Positions 6,190-13,306 of a stretch of 28,633 bases of DNA are shown here, piece by piece; within the stretch, counting starts at the first letter, position 1, and every line of letters begins with the position of its first letter. The notes beneath the pieces were generated by a model, which saw only the letters and a program-made list of their open reading frames with translations, was not told the origin of the DNA and did not search any database. This DNA is from a virus. The stretch is taken from the IMG/VR virus record IMGVR_UViG_3300006875_001953, positions 1 through 28,633 of that record; one strand, written 5' to 3'. The position numbers were made by a program, and so were the translations under genes.

Positions 6190-6225
6190 CATACAATACC
6201 ATACGCAATCATACACTAAAATACT
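6190..6225 (+). promoter_or_regulatory. Unstructured gp32 leader, candidate autoregulatory operator
   Basis: The 36 bases between gp59 and gp32 contain one G only and repeat CATAC three times, with AATAC-type variants. No Shine-Dalgarno is present. T4 gp32 represses its own translation by binding cooperatively to unstructured RNA around its start; this G-poor leader fits the same mechanism. The match is in logic, not in sequence. Confidence 0.5.
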
Positions 6226-7155
6226 ATGTCATTCGCTGACCTAAAAAAGAATCGCTCCGCAAACCAAATCGCGCACCTGCAATCGCAGGCTGCTAAAGCC
6301 GCTGGCAATGGCGGCGGTGAAAAGTCCTATAAGGACGACACGCTCTGGAGCCCGACTGTTGACAAGGCTGGTAACGGTTATGCCGTGATCCGCTTTCTTC
6401 CTGCGCCGAAGGGCGAGGAACTTCCCTGGGTCCGTTATTGGAACCATGGCTTCAAGGGTCCCACGGGCAAGTGGTATATTGAGAACTCTCTGACATCTAT
6501 CGGTCAGAAGGATCCGGTTGCTGAGCTCAATTCGAAGCTTTGGAATTCCGGACTTGATTCCGATAAGGAACTCGTCCGTGAGCGCAAGCGTCGTCTGCAT
6601 TATGTCGCCAACATCTTGGTGATCTCCGACCCGTCTAATCCGAATAACGACGGCAAGGTATTTCGCTTCAAGTTTGGCAAGAAGATCTTTGATAAGATCC
6701 TCGACTTGATGCAGCCGCAGTTCCAAGACGAGAAACCCGTCAATCCGTTTGACTTCTGGGAGGGTGCTGACTTCAAGCTCAAGATCCGCAACGTTGAGGG
6801 ATACCGCAACTACGACAAGTCTGAGTTTGCTGCTCCTACTCCATTGTTCGGAGGTGATGAAGGTAAGCTGGAAACAGTCTACAATCAGCTGCACTCGCTT
6901 GCTGAGTTCATCGATCCGAAGAACTACAAGTCATATGACGAGCTGTCACGCAAGCTGATGGATGTTCTGGGTGAATCGGGCCAAGTGCTCACCACTGCGG
7001 AACGTACTCAGCTCGATGAGACAGCGCCTGCTCCGCGTCGTGCCTCTGCTGAGGCTGCTCCGATGCCTGCCCGCAAGGCAGCTGTTGAGGCTGATGAGGA
7101 AGCTGGTGACGAGGATACACTGAGTTACTTCGCGAAGCTCGCGAAGGAAGACTAA
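6226..7155 (+). CDS. 32: gp32 single-stranded DNA-binding protein
   Basis: Coats ssDNA during replication, recombination and repair, and recruits gp59. 309 aa against 301 in T4. The N-terminus has a Lys/Arg/Ser patch (LKKNRSANQ) comparable to the LAST motif used for cooperativity. The core carries the family blocks WYIENSLTSIG, KVFRFKFGKKIFDKI, PVNPFDFWEGADFKLKI and GYRNYDKSEF. The C-terminus has an Ala/Pro/Arg linker, then an acidic tail (EADEEAGDEDTLSYFAKLAKED), the protein-interaction tip. Unlike T4 gp32, which binds zinc through one His and three Cys, this protein has no cysteine at all, so the zinc site is lost. A terminator follows 31 bases after the stop. Confidence 0.94.
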   Translation: MSFADLKKNRSANQIAHLQSQAAKAAGNGGGEKSYKDDTLWSPTVDKAGNGYAVIRFLPAPKGEELPWVRYWNHGFKGPTGKWYIENSLTSIGQKDPVAELNSKLWNSGLDSDKELVRERKRRLHYVANILVISDPSNPNNDGKVFRFKFGKKIFDKILDLMQPQFQDEKPVNPFDFWEGADFKLKIRNVEGYRNYDKSEFAAPTPLFGGDEGKLETVYNQLHSLAEFIDPKNYKSYDELSRKLMDVLGESGQVLTTAERTQLDETAPAPRRASAEAAPMPARKAAVEADEEAGDEDTLSYFAKLAKED

Positions 7156-7186
7156 TAGTTTTCTCAGTCTAGCGTCTCAAACGAAG

Positions 7187-7210
7187 AGCGGTCGAAAGGC
7201 CGCTTTTTTT
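7187..7210 (+). terminator. Rho-independent terminator after gp32
   Basis: A 7-bp stem (AGCGGTC / GGCCGCT, one G-U pair) closed by a GAAA tetraloop at 7187-7204 runs into seven T residues ending at 7210. It stops plus-strand transcription before the convergent nuclease gene, whose stop codon begins three bases further on. No T-run serves the minus strand. Confidence 0.9.
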
Positions 7211-7212
7211 AG

Positions 7213-7644
7213 TTACAAGTCTTTCGGCAATTCGCCGCGCTCGATTAGCTTTTTCTTGTTTGCCTGATGACCTTCCTGAACGAGTTCTTTATTCTCGCCT
7301 TGATAAGGAACCGCATAGTTATTCTCGATTAGCCATTTATTGACATTAGTGCCGTCATCTAAAATAAACTCGCCGAGAATACGGCCAAACTTATCGTCGT
7401 TGCCATCATCCCGTTGCGTATTAATCTTGACCCAAGATCCAATAGGTAGCTTTTCGCCTAATTTCTTTTTAGAAAGTGTGCCGCGTACTTTTTCTTCCTT
7501 ATCGGCTGTGCGCGATTCAGGAGTATCCACTCCCAGCATACGAACTCGCTGATTTGCGAGCACAATATTGAAGCCTAAATCCAGATCGATATCGACTGTG
7601 TCACCATCGAGGACCTTATTGATTCTGCATTTGTATTGGTACAT
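7213..7644 (-). CDS. Staphylococcal-type (thermonuclease) nuclease
   Basis: Ca-dependent DNA/RNA endonuclease family. In 143 residues, all catalytic elements of staphylococcal nuclease are visible, by coincidence almost at the same numbers: VLDGDTVDIDLDLGF (11-25), Arg35 in RVRMLGVDTPE, Glu43, and Arg88 in KFGRILGEF. The C-terminal helix region WLIENNYAVPY is also typical. There is no signal peptide, so it acts in the cell or in the virion. It follows the tape measure by 3 bases at the end of the minus-strand tail operon, so it is probably expressed late. Host DNA breakdown, or work on packaged or injected DNA, are possible jobs. Confidence 0.9.
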   Translation of the reverse strand: MYQYKCRINKVLDGDTVDIDLDLGFNIVLANQRVRMLGVDTPESRTADKEEKVRGTLSKKKLGEKLPIGSWVKINTQRDDGNDDKFGRILGEFILDDGTNVNKWLIENNYAVPYQGENKELVQEGHQANKKKLIERGELPKDL

Positions 7645-7647
7645 AGA

Positions 7648-9915
7648 TTATATTCCGTAAGGTGATGCTTTGAAGATCATTCCAGTTCTATCAGGAATTG
7701 ACAGACCACCGCCGTAAGTAACAGACTGATTGTTGTTCGTTACGTTGGTGCGGCTACTTGCATCTACAACTGATGTATTATTTGCGACACTTGCAGCATC
7801 CTTCATCGCCTGAGTTGATTGAGACGTTTCATTTAAAGAAGCACCAGTTACATTAGCCATCGGTGTAATGCTTTCCATTGCCAAGCGCTTATCAAGTGCA
7901 GTTGTTGGCTTAAGAGTGCTCGCATATGCATCGATACGATCTAGTGCTGGTGACCCGGATTCTGAAGGGGGAGTAGAAGATGTGGGCGTGGCAGCAGCAC
8001 TACCGCCGCCAGTAGCAGATGCCTCGCCGCCCAGGCCAAGCATATCCAATGCTTTCTTCGTGATATCAAATCCTACAAGTTTGCCAAGCGAATTGACTGG
8101 TGCAAGTAATACCTTTATCAATCCAGCGACAATACTCTTGAAGAAGTCTACGAAATCAATCTTACCAAGTAGCATATCCTTTAATCCCACGAATATGCCC
8201 TTGAAGCCTTCCCATATTTCTTTAAAGTAACCAGAGATTACATCGGTTATTTTACCGACTAATTCTGGCAACGTGTTCATAAAGAAATTGAATATACCTT
8301 CAAACATTTCTTGTCCGACGTTTATGAACTCTCTAATGAAGTCCTTAAAGTTGAACATATCAAGTTCTTTTTCAATTTCTTTAAATCCAAGTTTGCCTGC
8401 AATCCAGCTGATGATGCTTTTTGGTATATCGACCATCCATCCGATTAGGCCGTTGACTAATCCAACCATACCTTCTTTAAACTTGTCAGCGATGCTGCCT
8501 TCCTTTTCGCTGAATCCTTTAAAGAAGTCCCAGATTCCCATAATGATTGTTAGCGGCAAGAATAACTTGGCTGCAAGCTTGCCTAGGAATCCGAACACCT
8601 TTCCTGCAAGCGATCCGAGTGCTTCACCAAGCTGAAAGAATACCTTAAACGGCTTTGTGATCGCGCCCCAGATTCCTTTTAGAGTATTGAGCGCCTTGCC
8701 GATGATACCAATCGAATCACCAGCAGCATCAGCACCTTTTACCAGATTCTTGACAGCATCAAACTTCGATACGACATTTGCGAATGCTTCCTTAACTGGC
8801 TTAAATGCATCCGCCACGAACACGAAGAAATTCTTGACGCCATTGACTGCTGCAGTAATCTTATTTCCTACAGCGCTTAACAGTGTTCCAACTTTAGCAA
8901 CTGTCTTTTCGACAGCTCTAAAGATAGGATTGTCAGATATCAGACGAATATATGCTCTAAACTTAGAGATCATTCTTTCGCCTATCTTCATAAAGTTTTC
9001 AAACGCAGTAGCTATATTCTGCCCTAAGCGCGAAAACATCTCAGGCAATTTAGATGCAATCAGTCTAGGAAGCGCTTTGATTCTGCTCCATGCACGTTCA
9101 AACGCTTTCCCCAGATTATCGATGAATCTACCAATTGCTTGTCCGAGCTTTGACTCCTTCACCATCTTGATGATGTTTTTGAAGATAGCGCCTAGTTCCT
9201 TTGCAAGCCCAACGATGAAACCACTTGCTGCGCCTAGCAATCCAGCAACCCAACCCATCAGACCTAATTTACCATCCTCGTCTTTGTCCTTATCTTTCTT
9301 TTCTTTTTCTGGTGGACGCTTTGTTATTTTTTCAAGCAGCGCCATGAATTCGCGCCGATTTTCTTCTTCTTGCTGGCGACGAGCATCTGCTAATTCTAGA
9401 TCCTGCGCCATCATATTGGTAATGTGGCCGATGTCATTAGCGATTGCTATAATTGGTCGATAAAGATCAATTACTATCGAAGATGTAGCAAATGATGTAC
9501 CTTTGATTTCTATCAGGCAGTTCAATATTTCATTGAACATTCCAACGTCAAGTTTAGATTCTTCTTTTTCTTCGGCTGCTGGGGCTGCAACTGCTGCTGC
9601 AGCGATAGGAATAGTCGCTGGCCCAGTCTTTGCCAAGAAATCAGAAATGTCTGTCGCTATCATTTCAGTCCATGTTGAGACATCATTCATCTCAATACGG
9701 AGCTTTTCCATCTTTTCTGTTAACTTCTTTAACCCATCGCTTGATGACTTAGCTGCCTTGCTTGATGTTGCTGATCCGCGTTTCTTTGCAGCAGGCGCTT
9801 TCTTGGTTGATGCTGATCTTGTTTCTGCTACGGGCGCAGCGGTGGGCGTGATGGACGAGGCTGTAACATCGGGCGATGATACTATTGGATCTGTTGTCTT
9901 TTTTGTCTCGTCCAT
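7648..9915 (-). CDS. Tail length tape measure protein (gp29-like)
   Basis: Sets tail length and occupies the tube lumen until injection. 755 aa. Residues 1-60 are Ala/Ser/Thr/Lys-rich and low complexity. A helical part follows, with a charged run (KEKKDKDKDEDGK, about 205-217). From about 218 to 640 there are many amphipathic and hydrophobic helices (GLMGWVAGLLGAASGFIVGL, FLPLTIIMGIWDFF, GLIGWMVDIPKSIISWI). The C-terminal 110 residues are Ser/Thr/Asn-rich. This composition and the position right after gp26/gp51-type genes mark a tape measure. At the usual 0.15 nm per residue, the tail would be about 110 nm. Sequence similarity to T4 gp29 (590 aa) is not obvious by eye. Start ATG is 6 bases after the upstream stop. 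Confidence 0.82.
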   Translation of the reverse strand: MDETKKTTDPIVSSPDVTASSITPTAAPVAETRSASTKKAPAAKKRGSATSSKAAKSSSDGLKKLTEKMEKLRIEMNDVSTWTEMIATDISDFLAKTGPATIPIAAAAVAAPAAEEKEESKLDVGMFNEILNCLIEIKGTSFATSSIVIDLYRPIIAIANDIGHITNMMAQDLELADARRQQEEENRREFMALLEKITKRPPEKEKKDKDKDEDGKLGLMGWVAGLLGAASGFIVGLAKELGAIFKNIIKMVKESKLGQAIGRFIDNLGKAFERAWSRIKALPRLIASKLPEMFSRLGQNIATAFENFMKIGERMISKFRAYIRLISDNPIFRAVEKTVAKVGTLLSAVGNKITAAVNGVKNFFVFVADAFKPVKEAFANVVSKFDAVKNLVKGADAAGDSIGIIGKALNTLKGIWGAITKPFKVFFQLGEALGSLAGKVFGFLGKLAAKLFLPLTIIMGIWDFFKGFSEKEGSIADKFKEGMVGLVNGLIGWMVDIPKSIISWIAGKLGFKEIEKELDMFNFKDFIREFINVGQEMFEGIFNFFMNTLPELVGKITDVISGYFKEIWEGFKGIFVGLKDMLLGKIDFVDFFKSIVAGLIKVLLAPVNSLGKLVGFDITKKALDMLGLGGEASATGGGSAAATPTSSTPPSESGSPALDRIDAYASTLKPTTALDKRLAMESITPMANVTGASLNETSQSTQAMKDAASVANNTSVVDASSRTNVTNNNQSVTYGGGLSIPDRTGMIFKASPYGI

Positions 9916-9921
9916 CGTAGT

Positions 9922-10113
9922 TTACTTTTTAGAATTGAGCTTTTGAATTCTTTCGTTTTCCTGCTTAACGTGTTCCGATAGCAGGTGAACGTAGATTTCC
10001 CTCTCCCATGGCAGCATATCCTCAAGCTCAGTTAAACTGTAGTGGTGATGCTGCATCATTGCAAAATTAGTCTGATAGTAGTTCAGAAGATTGTCGTGAG
10101 AGAGGGCTAGTTG
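9922..10113 (-). CDS. gp51-like chaperone segment, probably made by -1 frameshift from gp26
   Basis: A 63-codon open frame lies between gp26 and the tape measure. It reads QLALSHDN...NFAMMQHHHYSL, then TELEDMLPWEREIYVHLL, and ends in a charged helix (KQENERIQKLNSKK). The HHY...PWERE block resembles the small gp51-type hub assembly protein of cyanophage-like myoviruses and the T segment of tail-assembly chaperones. No ATG, GTG or TTG precedes it in frame from the last stop (10138-10140) until ATGATG at 10054-10059, which has no Shine-Dalgarno and would cut the segment to 45 residues. A slippery TTTTTTC at 10113-10119 leads into exactly this frame. The coordinates give the part after the slip; the fusion with gp26 would be 295 aa. 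Confidence 0.7.
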   Translation of the reverse strand, partial: QLALSHDNLLNYYQTNFAMMQHHHYSLTELEDMLPWEREIYVHLLSEHVKQENERIQKLNSKK

Positions 10114-10808
10114 AAAAAATTCTGCAAACCTGAGATCTCAAATTCGTTTTCCTTCTTGCACTTTTCGCATTTGAACTTGATGTCCATTTGTAGCTTAGGC
10201 ATGCTGGAAATGAATTCCTGAATCTTCAGAAATTGTGCCTGATTCAGCGAGTCTACGAATTCAGCAAGTTCTTCACGCTTATGCTCTGCTGCGTGATATA
10301 CTCCGTCCTTATCGTAGATCGTATCGATACAAGCAATAATGACACTAGTGATTGTTTCTGGTGTAAGCTTTCCATCTTGGTCAGAAAGGAAATCAGCCTT
10401 TGGATAGTTCAGCGTGATACCGACTTCGTCATTTAGCTGAATCTTCTTTTCGACCTTTTCAGGAAACAGCACTTGTACCTCATCGAGATTGATCTCAATC
10501 TTATTGACGGCCTCACAGTGTTTGCACTTGATGCCCACACGAGAAACTTCACCAACGGACTTAGAACGCAACTTGAGGAACAGGTATTCCAGATCAAACG
10601 TGCAAAGCTTGTCAGGATCAATTTTATTGAAAGTGCAAGAAGAAACAATGTCCTTCATTGCAGTCATGATCTGCGAGTTATTCTTTGACTCGAGCGCGAT
10701 CATAAGTATCTTCTCTTCCTTGACCAGATAAGGACGGTACATAACCGTCTTTCCGGTTGACGGAATCTTCACTTCATACTTTGGTATATCGATTTTTGGT
10801 AATGCCAT
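10107..10808 (-). CDS. 26: gp26-family baseplate hub / tail-assembly protein
   Basis: Belongs by pattern to the T4 gp26 baseplate-hub family (Pfam T4 baseplate protein). 233 aa against 208 in T4. It begins LPKIDIPKYEVKIPSTGKTVMYRPYLVKEEKIL, the family's usual opening. Two Cys-x2-Cys pairs (Cys95/Cys98 and Cys214/Cys217) form a probable zinc ribbon. The C-terminus ISGLQNFFN ends on a slippery run. Its place directly before a gp51-like frame and the tape measure is the place of the G and GT chaperones in lambda-like phages, so it may load the tape measure and not remain in the virion. No clear Shine-Dalgarno precedes the ATG. Confidence 0.82.
   Translation of the reverse strand: MALPKIDIPKYEVKIPSTGKTVMYRPYLVKEEKILMIALESKNNSQIMTAMKDIVSSCTFNKIDPDKLCTFDLEYLFLKLRSKSVGEVSRVGIKCKHCEAVNKIEINLDEVQVLFPEKVEKKIQLNDEVGITLNYPKADFLSDQDGKLTPETITSVIIACIDTIYDKDGVYHAAEHKREELAEFVDSLNQAQFLKIQEFISSMPKLQMDIKFKCEKCKKENEFEISGLQNFFN
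10113..10119 (-). other. -1 ribosomal frameshift site (T TTT TTC)
   Basis: On the minus strand the last gp26 codons are CAG AAT TTT TTC AAC TAG. The heptamer T TTT TTC is in the phase needed for -1 slippage (X XXY YYZ), and the stop codon is two codons later. After slipping, CAA CTA GCC follows and stays open for 63 codons. No strong downstream stem is obvious by eye. Confidence 0.65.
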
Positions 10809-10826
10809 AATAATTACGGGTTAAAT

Positions 10827-11348
10827 TCAATTCACTTCATAATCAGTAAATGCCATGGTAACTGTCATTTTCTGCACTGAATTCTCTGCAGCATTATCGA
10901 AGCCGATTGAGCTTACAGTAATTGGAAATGCTTCTTTTAGCTTTACTTCGTAAACAATAGAATTTTCTTTGTCGAGTTGCTGAATGATGATATCTGTTGC
11001 ATAATCATTCTTATATGCTACTCTATACCGATTCATGTCTAATACAGTATCAAGCCATGATTCAAATATTCTTTTCATCGAATATTGATTTGTTAGCAAG
11101 AACGTAAATACCACTTCCTCGTTCATATAACCAGTTGGCATTTTTTCTGTTTGCCGCAATAATCCGTAATCAGCAGTCAGTATTTGCTTTCCTGGGAAAC
11201 TTGCATTTTCACAAAGGATAGTAAATTCTTGGGCAATCGAATTGATATTCCTCGGCGGAGTCATTATGACGTTAAACCGATTCGTGACAGCAAGACCGTT
11301 TCCTCGCGAAATAGCTGCCTTTAAATCTTCTATTGAATTCAGCGCCAT
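10827..11348 (-). CDS. Tail tube family protein (gp19-like)
   Basis: 173 aa, close to T4 gp19 (163 aa), and built like a contractile-tail tube subunit. Visible are FNVIMTPP, LCENASFPGKQI, a YGLLRQTEKMPTGYMNEEVVFTF segment, and the run W-x3-VLDMNRYRVAYKNDYATDIII ending in beta strands (QKMTVTMAFTDYEVN). In gp19 proteins these are the opening strand, the PG loop, the beta meander and the inner sheet. It might be the main tube protein or a tube paralogue at the baseplate end (gp54/gp48 side), since it sits with gp26 and the tape measure and no sheath gene is nearby. It starts 2 bases after the upstream stop. Confidence 0.72.
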   Translation of the reverse strand: MALNSIEDLKAAISRGNGLAVTNRFNVIMTPPRNINSIAQEFTILCENASFPGKQILTADYGLLRQTEKMPTGYMNEEVVFTFLLTNQYSMKRIFESWLDTVLDMNRYRVAYKNDYATDIIIQQLDKENSIVYEVKLKEAFPITVSSIGFDNAAENSVQKMTVTMAFTDYEVN

Positions 11349-11350
11349 GA

Positions 11351-11947
11351 TTATGCCTTTTGGTAAATTGACTTAGAGTCTCTCCAGACAACAGTCTTTT
11401 GAGCACCCTTGAAATGTTCTGTTGGCAGAAAGATTGCGGTTTCCCAGTCCGGAGCCATGATCTGTGCTGGGCGCGATTTCATCTGCTCAAACAGATAATG
11501 CTTTAAACATGGAGCAAAATAGCGCATCTTTCTTGCTCTATTAAGCAATTCATATCGAACTCTTAACCGAGTTCGCTCTGTCAGCGTATCATCAGAAATT
11601 GTTTCAAGCAGACGATCTAGAAATATTGCACGGATGCGCGGATGTAAGTAATGCAGATTCATCCCCAGAAATCCACCAGGTGCTGGCGCAAGCATAATCA
11701 CAAGCGGAAACCTGTCAAAGTATGGCAGCGTTTCTTTGTGCTTCGCATCATAGAGGAACATATACATAAATCCCCATTTTGGGAGATTCTGTTGTTTCAC
11801 CTCTGTGTCTCTAAGTAACTTGTTGCGGTTGATGCGCCCGTTTAGTTCTTTGACTCTTTCTACGAACCAGTCTCTCGCCTCCTTTGAGCGAGCAGCATAA
11901 CCAGTGCCCTGAAGCTCCTGGCGAAGCGATGAGAATAGCGATGGCAT
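11351..11947 (-). CDS. Conserved T4-like virion-assembly protein of unknown function (198 aa)
   Basis: The function is not securely recognised. Features: a helical basic N-terminus, then WGFMYMFLYDAKHKETLPYFD, FPLVIMLAPAPGGFLGMNLHYL, a helix with RAIFLDRLLE, and a C-terminus with FAPCLKHYLF and DWETAIFLPTEHF. The pattern is one I recall from small conserved proteins of cyanophage-like myoviruses. In T4 the neighbours of gene 4 are genes 2 (DNA end protector) and 3 (tail terminator), so either role is conceivable, but I cannot support one from sequence. A late-promoter word lies 9 bases upstream of the ATG, leaving almost no leader. Confidence 0.68.
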   Translation of the reverse strand: MPSLFSSLRQELQGTGYAARSKEARDWFVERVKELNGRINRNKLLRDTEVKQQNLPKWGFMYMFLYDAKHKETLPYFDRFPLVIMLAPAPGGFLGMNLHYLHPRIRAIFLDRLLETISDDTLTERTRLRVRYELLNRARKMRYFAPCLKHYLFEQMKSRPAQIMAPDWETAIFLPTEHFKGAQKTVVWRDSKSIYQKA

Positions 11948-11956
11948 CGTGGCATC

Positions 11957-11964
11957 TATTTATA
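11957..11964 (-). promoter_or_regulatory. T4-type late promoter (minus strand)
   Basis: TATTTATA on the plus strand reads TATAAATA on the minus strand, an exact match to the T4 late -10 consensus. The predicted start lies about 6 bases beyond, leaving a leader of roughly 3-5 bases before the ATG at 11947. Confidence 0.72.
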
Positions 11965-11972
11965 GCCCATCC

Positions 11973-12413
11973 TCAAAGTATTTTGATCCCCAGTCCCTTC
12001 AGTGTTTCCTCAGTCCATACCTCAAACTTCCATCCTCTGTCAAGCGCATAAGCATTTGCGGCTTCCCACTTACTGATGTTCTTAGCATATGTCATTACCT
12101 CGGTAATATACTTGCGCGTTTTCTTACCTGGGTTCTTAGGTGGTTGAGATTCTTTCTTGGGTTTGATTTCAACAAGTAAAATTCGACCATCAGTAAACTC
12201 AATCTTTGCATCGACAAAGTAACGGTGAACGCGGCCATCTGTCTTACAGCGGTATGGCACGATTACTTCCTCTGATGACCATGTCTTTACAAAATCTGCT
12301 GAATCTAGCCAGCGAAACAGCTGTCTTTCCCACAAAGATCGGTATACGATATTACCAATATCGCCTCGATACTTTGATGGATTCTGCGGTGAGAATTTAC
12401 CCTTGTAAGACAT
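11973..12413 (-). CDS. 4: gp4 head-completion nuclease-like protein
   Basis: Needed in T4 (also called gp50) to finish packaged heads before tail joining. 146 aa, near the T4 size of 150. The opening YKGKFSPQNPSKYRGDIGNIVYRS and LWERQLFRWLD match the family, and the nuclease core is visible: Glu29 in WER, Asp68 in HRYFVDAK, and Glu82-x-Lys84 in LLVEIKPKK, a PD-(D/E)xK arrangement as in the TnsA-like fold. It is the first gene of the minus-strand late operon and diverges from the plus-strand baseplate operon through a 36-base shared promoter region. Confidence 0.88.
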   Translation of the reverse strand: MSYKGKFSPQNPSKYRGDIGNIVYRSLWERQLFRWLDSADFVKTWSSEEVIVPYRCKTDGRVHRYFVDAKIEFTDGRILLVEIKPKKESQPPKNPGKKTRKYITEVMTYAKNISKWEAANAYALDRGWKFEVWTEETLKGLGIKIL

Positions 12414-12452
12414 ATAAATAGTTTGATTCCTCGAGTCTTCTAACTATTTATG
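12411..12452. promoter_or_regulatory. Palindromic bidirectional late promoter
   Basis: The left arm CATATAAATAGTT (12411-12423) and right arm AACTATTTATG (12442-12452) form an inverted repeat centred near CTCGAG (12430-12435). TATAAATA at 12413-12420 points right to the ATG at 12450. CATAAATA on the minus strand (12445-12452) points left to the ATG at 12413. Each promoter overlaps the start codon of the opposing gene. Leaders of about 24-26 bases are predicted both ways. Confidence 0.75.
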
Positions 12453-13301
12453 CCCTCCAATTCCGAATCTAGTTTGCGAAATATTGCGGCTGCAGCCACA
12501 AATATGTTGGAGACATCGGGCGCGCGAGTAACTGCTGAGGCACGTGCTGTCAGAAATATCGAACGATATACTACAGCAGGATCAGGCGGCCTGCTTGTTT
12601 TTCCATCACATATGAGAAACAATTCTGCGGGTTATCCTCATATGGCATTCAGAACTGGATCTACGTATATTTACTTTCCAATTCCTGCAGGTCTTACGTT
12701 TTCGGATCAGGCAGAATACTCGTCAGTTGATCTTGGCTTGTTGGGAATTGAACCAGACAAAGGCATGGGCCCCACAGCAAGTCAGGGATTAGGAAAAAGC
12801 GTGGGTATTGCAGCCGGTATTGGCGCATCAATTCTCGCAAAAGCAAAAGGATATCAAAAGACTGCCGACGCGCTCACACTTGGTACTGGGAGACTAATGT
12901 CTCCTAATAAAAGAACGTCGTTTCAAGGAATGTCGATTCGTTCATTTGAGTTTGCATTTAAGATGATGGCTAAGAACGAAAGAGATGCTGCACTTATACG
13001 CGATATCAACACAATCTTTCGCCTGAACATTTATCCAAGCACCGAGTTGGGCGGCGCAATTCTTAACTTTCCTCCTACGTGGTCAATTAAATTCTATAAT
13101 ATAGATGGTTTAGAAAATACTCATATTCCTAGAATTTACGATGAATGCTTTTTGACAGCAGTAAATTCGACTTATAATGCAGGATCAAATCTATTCCATG
13201 CCGATGGTTCGCCAGTTGAAGTAGATATTACTGTACGATTTGAAGAGGCAAAGGCTCTTACTCGTGATGACCTTTACAAGCTTGCAGACTATTCATCTTA
13301 A
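12450..13301 (+). CDS. Baseplate tail-tube cap/initiator (gp48/gp54 family)
   Basis: In T4, gp48 and gp54 stack on the hub and nucleate tube polymerisation. This 283-residue protein shows family features: an N-terminal helix region, RTGSTYIYFPIPAGLTFSD (about 68-86), a Gly/Ala-rich loop region (about 115-150), then the tube-like half with RSFEFAFKMMAKNERDAALIRDINTIF, YPS, FPPTWSIKFYN and CFLTAVNSTYNAG, closing with LFHADGSPVEVDITVRFEEAKALTRDDL. The last block is very typical. The choice between gp48 and gp54 is uncertain, as T4 has both (364 and 320 aa) and only one is seen here. First gene of the plus-strand late operon. Confidence 0.78.
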   Translation: MPSNSESSLRNIAAAATNMLETSGARVTAEARAVRNIERYTTAGSGGLLVFPSHMRNNSAGYPHMAFRTGSTYIYFPIPAGLTFSDQAEYSSVDLGLLGIEPDKGMGPTASQGLGKSVGIAAGIGASILAKAKGYQKTADALTLGTGRLMSPNKRTSFQGMSIRSFEFAFKMMAKNERDAALIRDINTIFRLNIYPSTELGGAILNFPPTWSIKFYNIDGLENTHIPRIYDECFLTAVNSTYNAGSNLFHADGSPVEVDITVRFEEAKALTRDDLYKLADYSS

Positions 13302-13306
13302 AGCAT

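Noticed and set aside
6241-6894. Minus-strand open frame of 217 codons over gp32
   Set aside because: Lies wholly within gp32, whose family match is certain; no motif in the antisense product.
8657-9463. Long plus-strand open frame (268 codons) inside the tape measure gene
   Set aside because: It is antisense to an Ala/Ser/Phe-rich coding region, has no recognisable domain or promoter, and its composition mirrors the opposite strand.
10054-10059. ATGATG as an independent start for the gp51-like protein
   Set aside because: No Shine-Dalgarno or promoter, and it would remove about 18 residues that look like part of the domain. Kept as the alternative to frameshifting, not as the main call.
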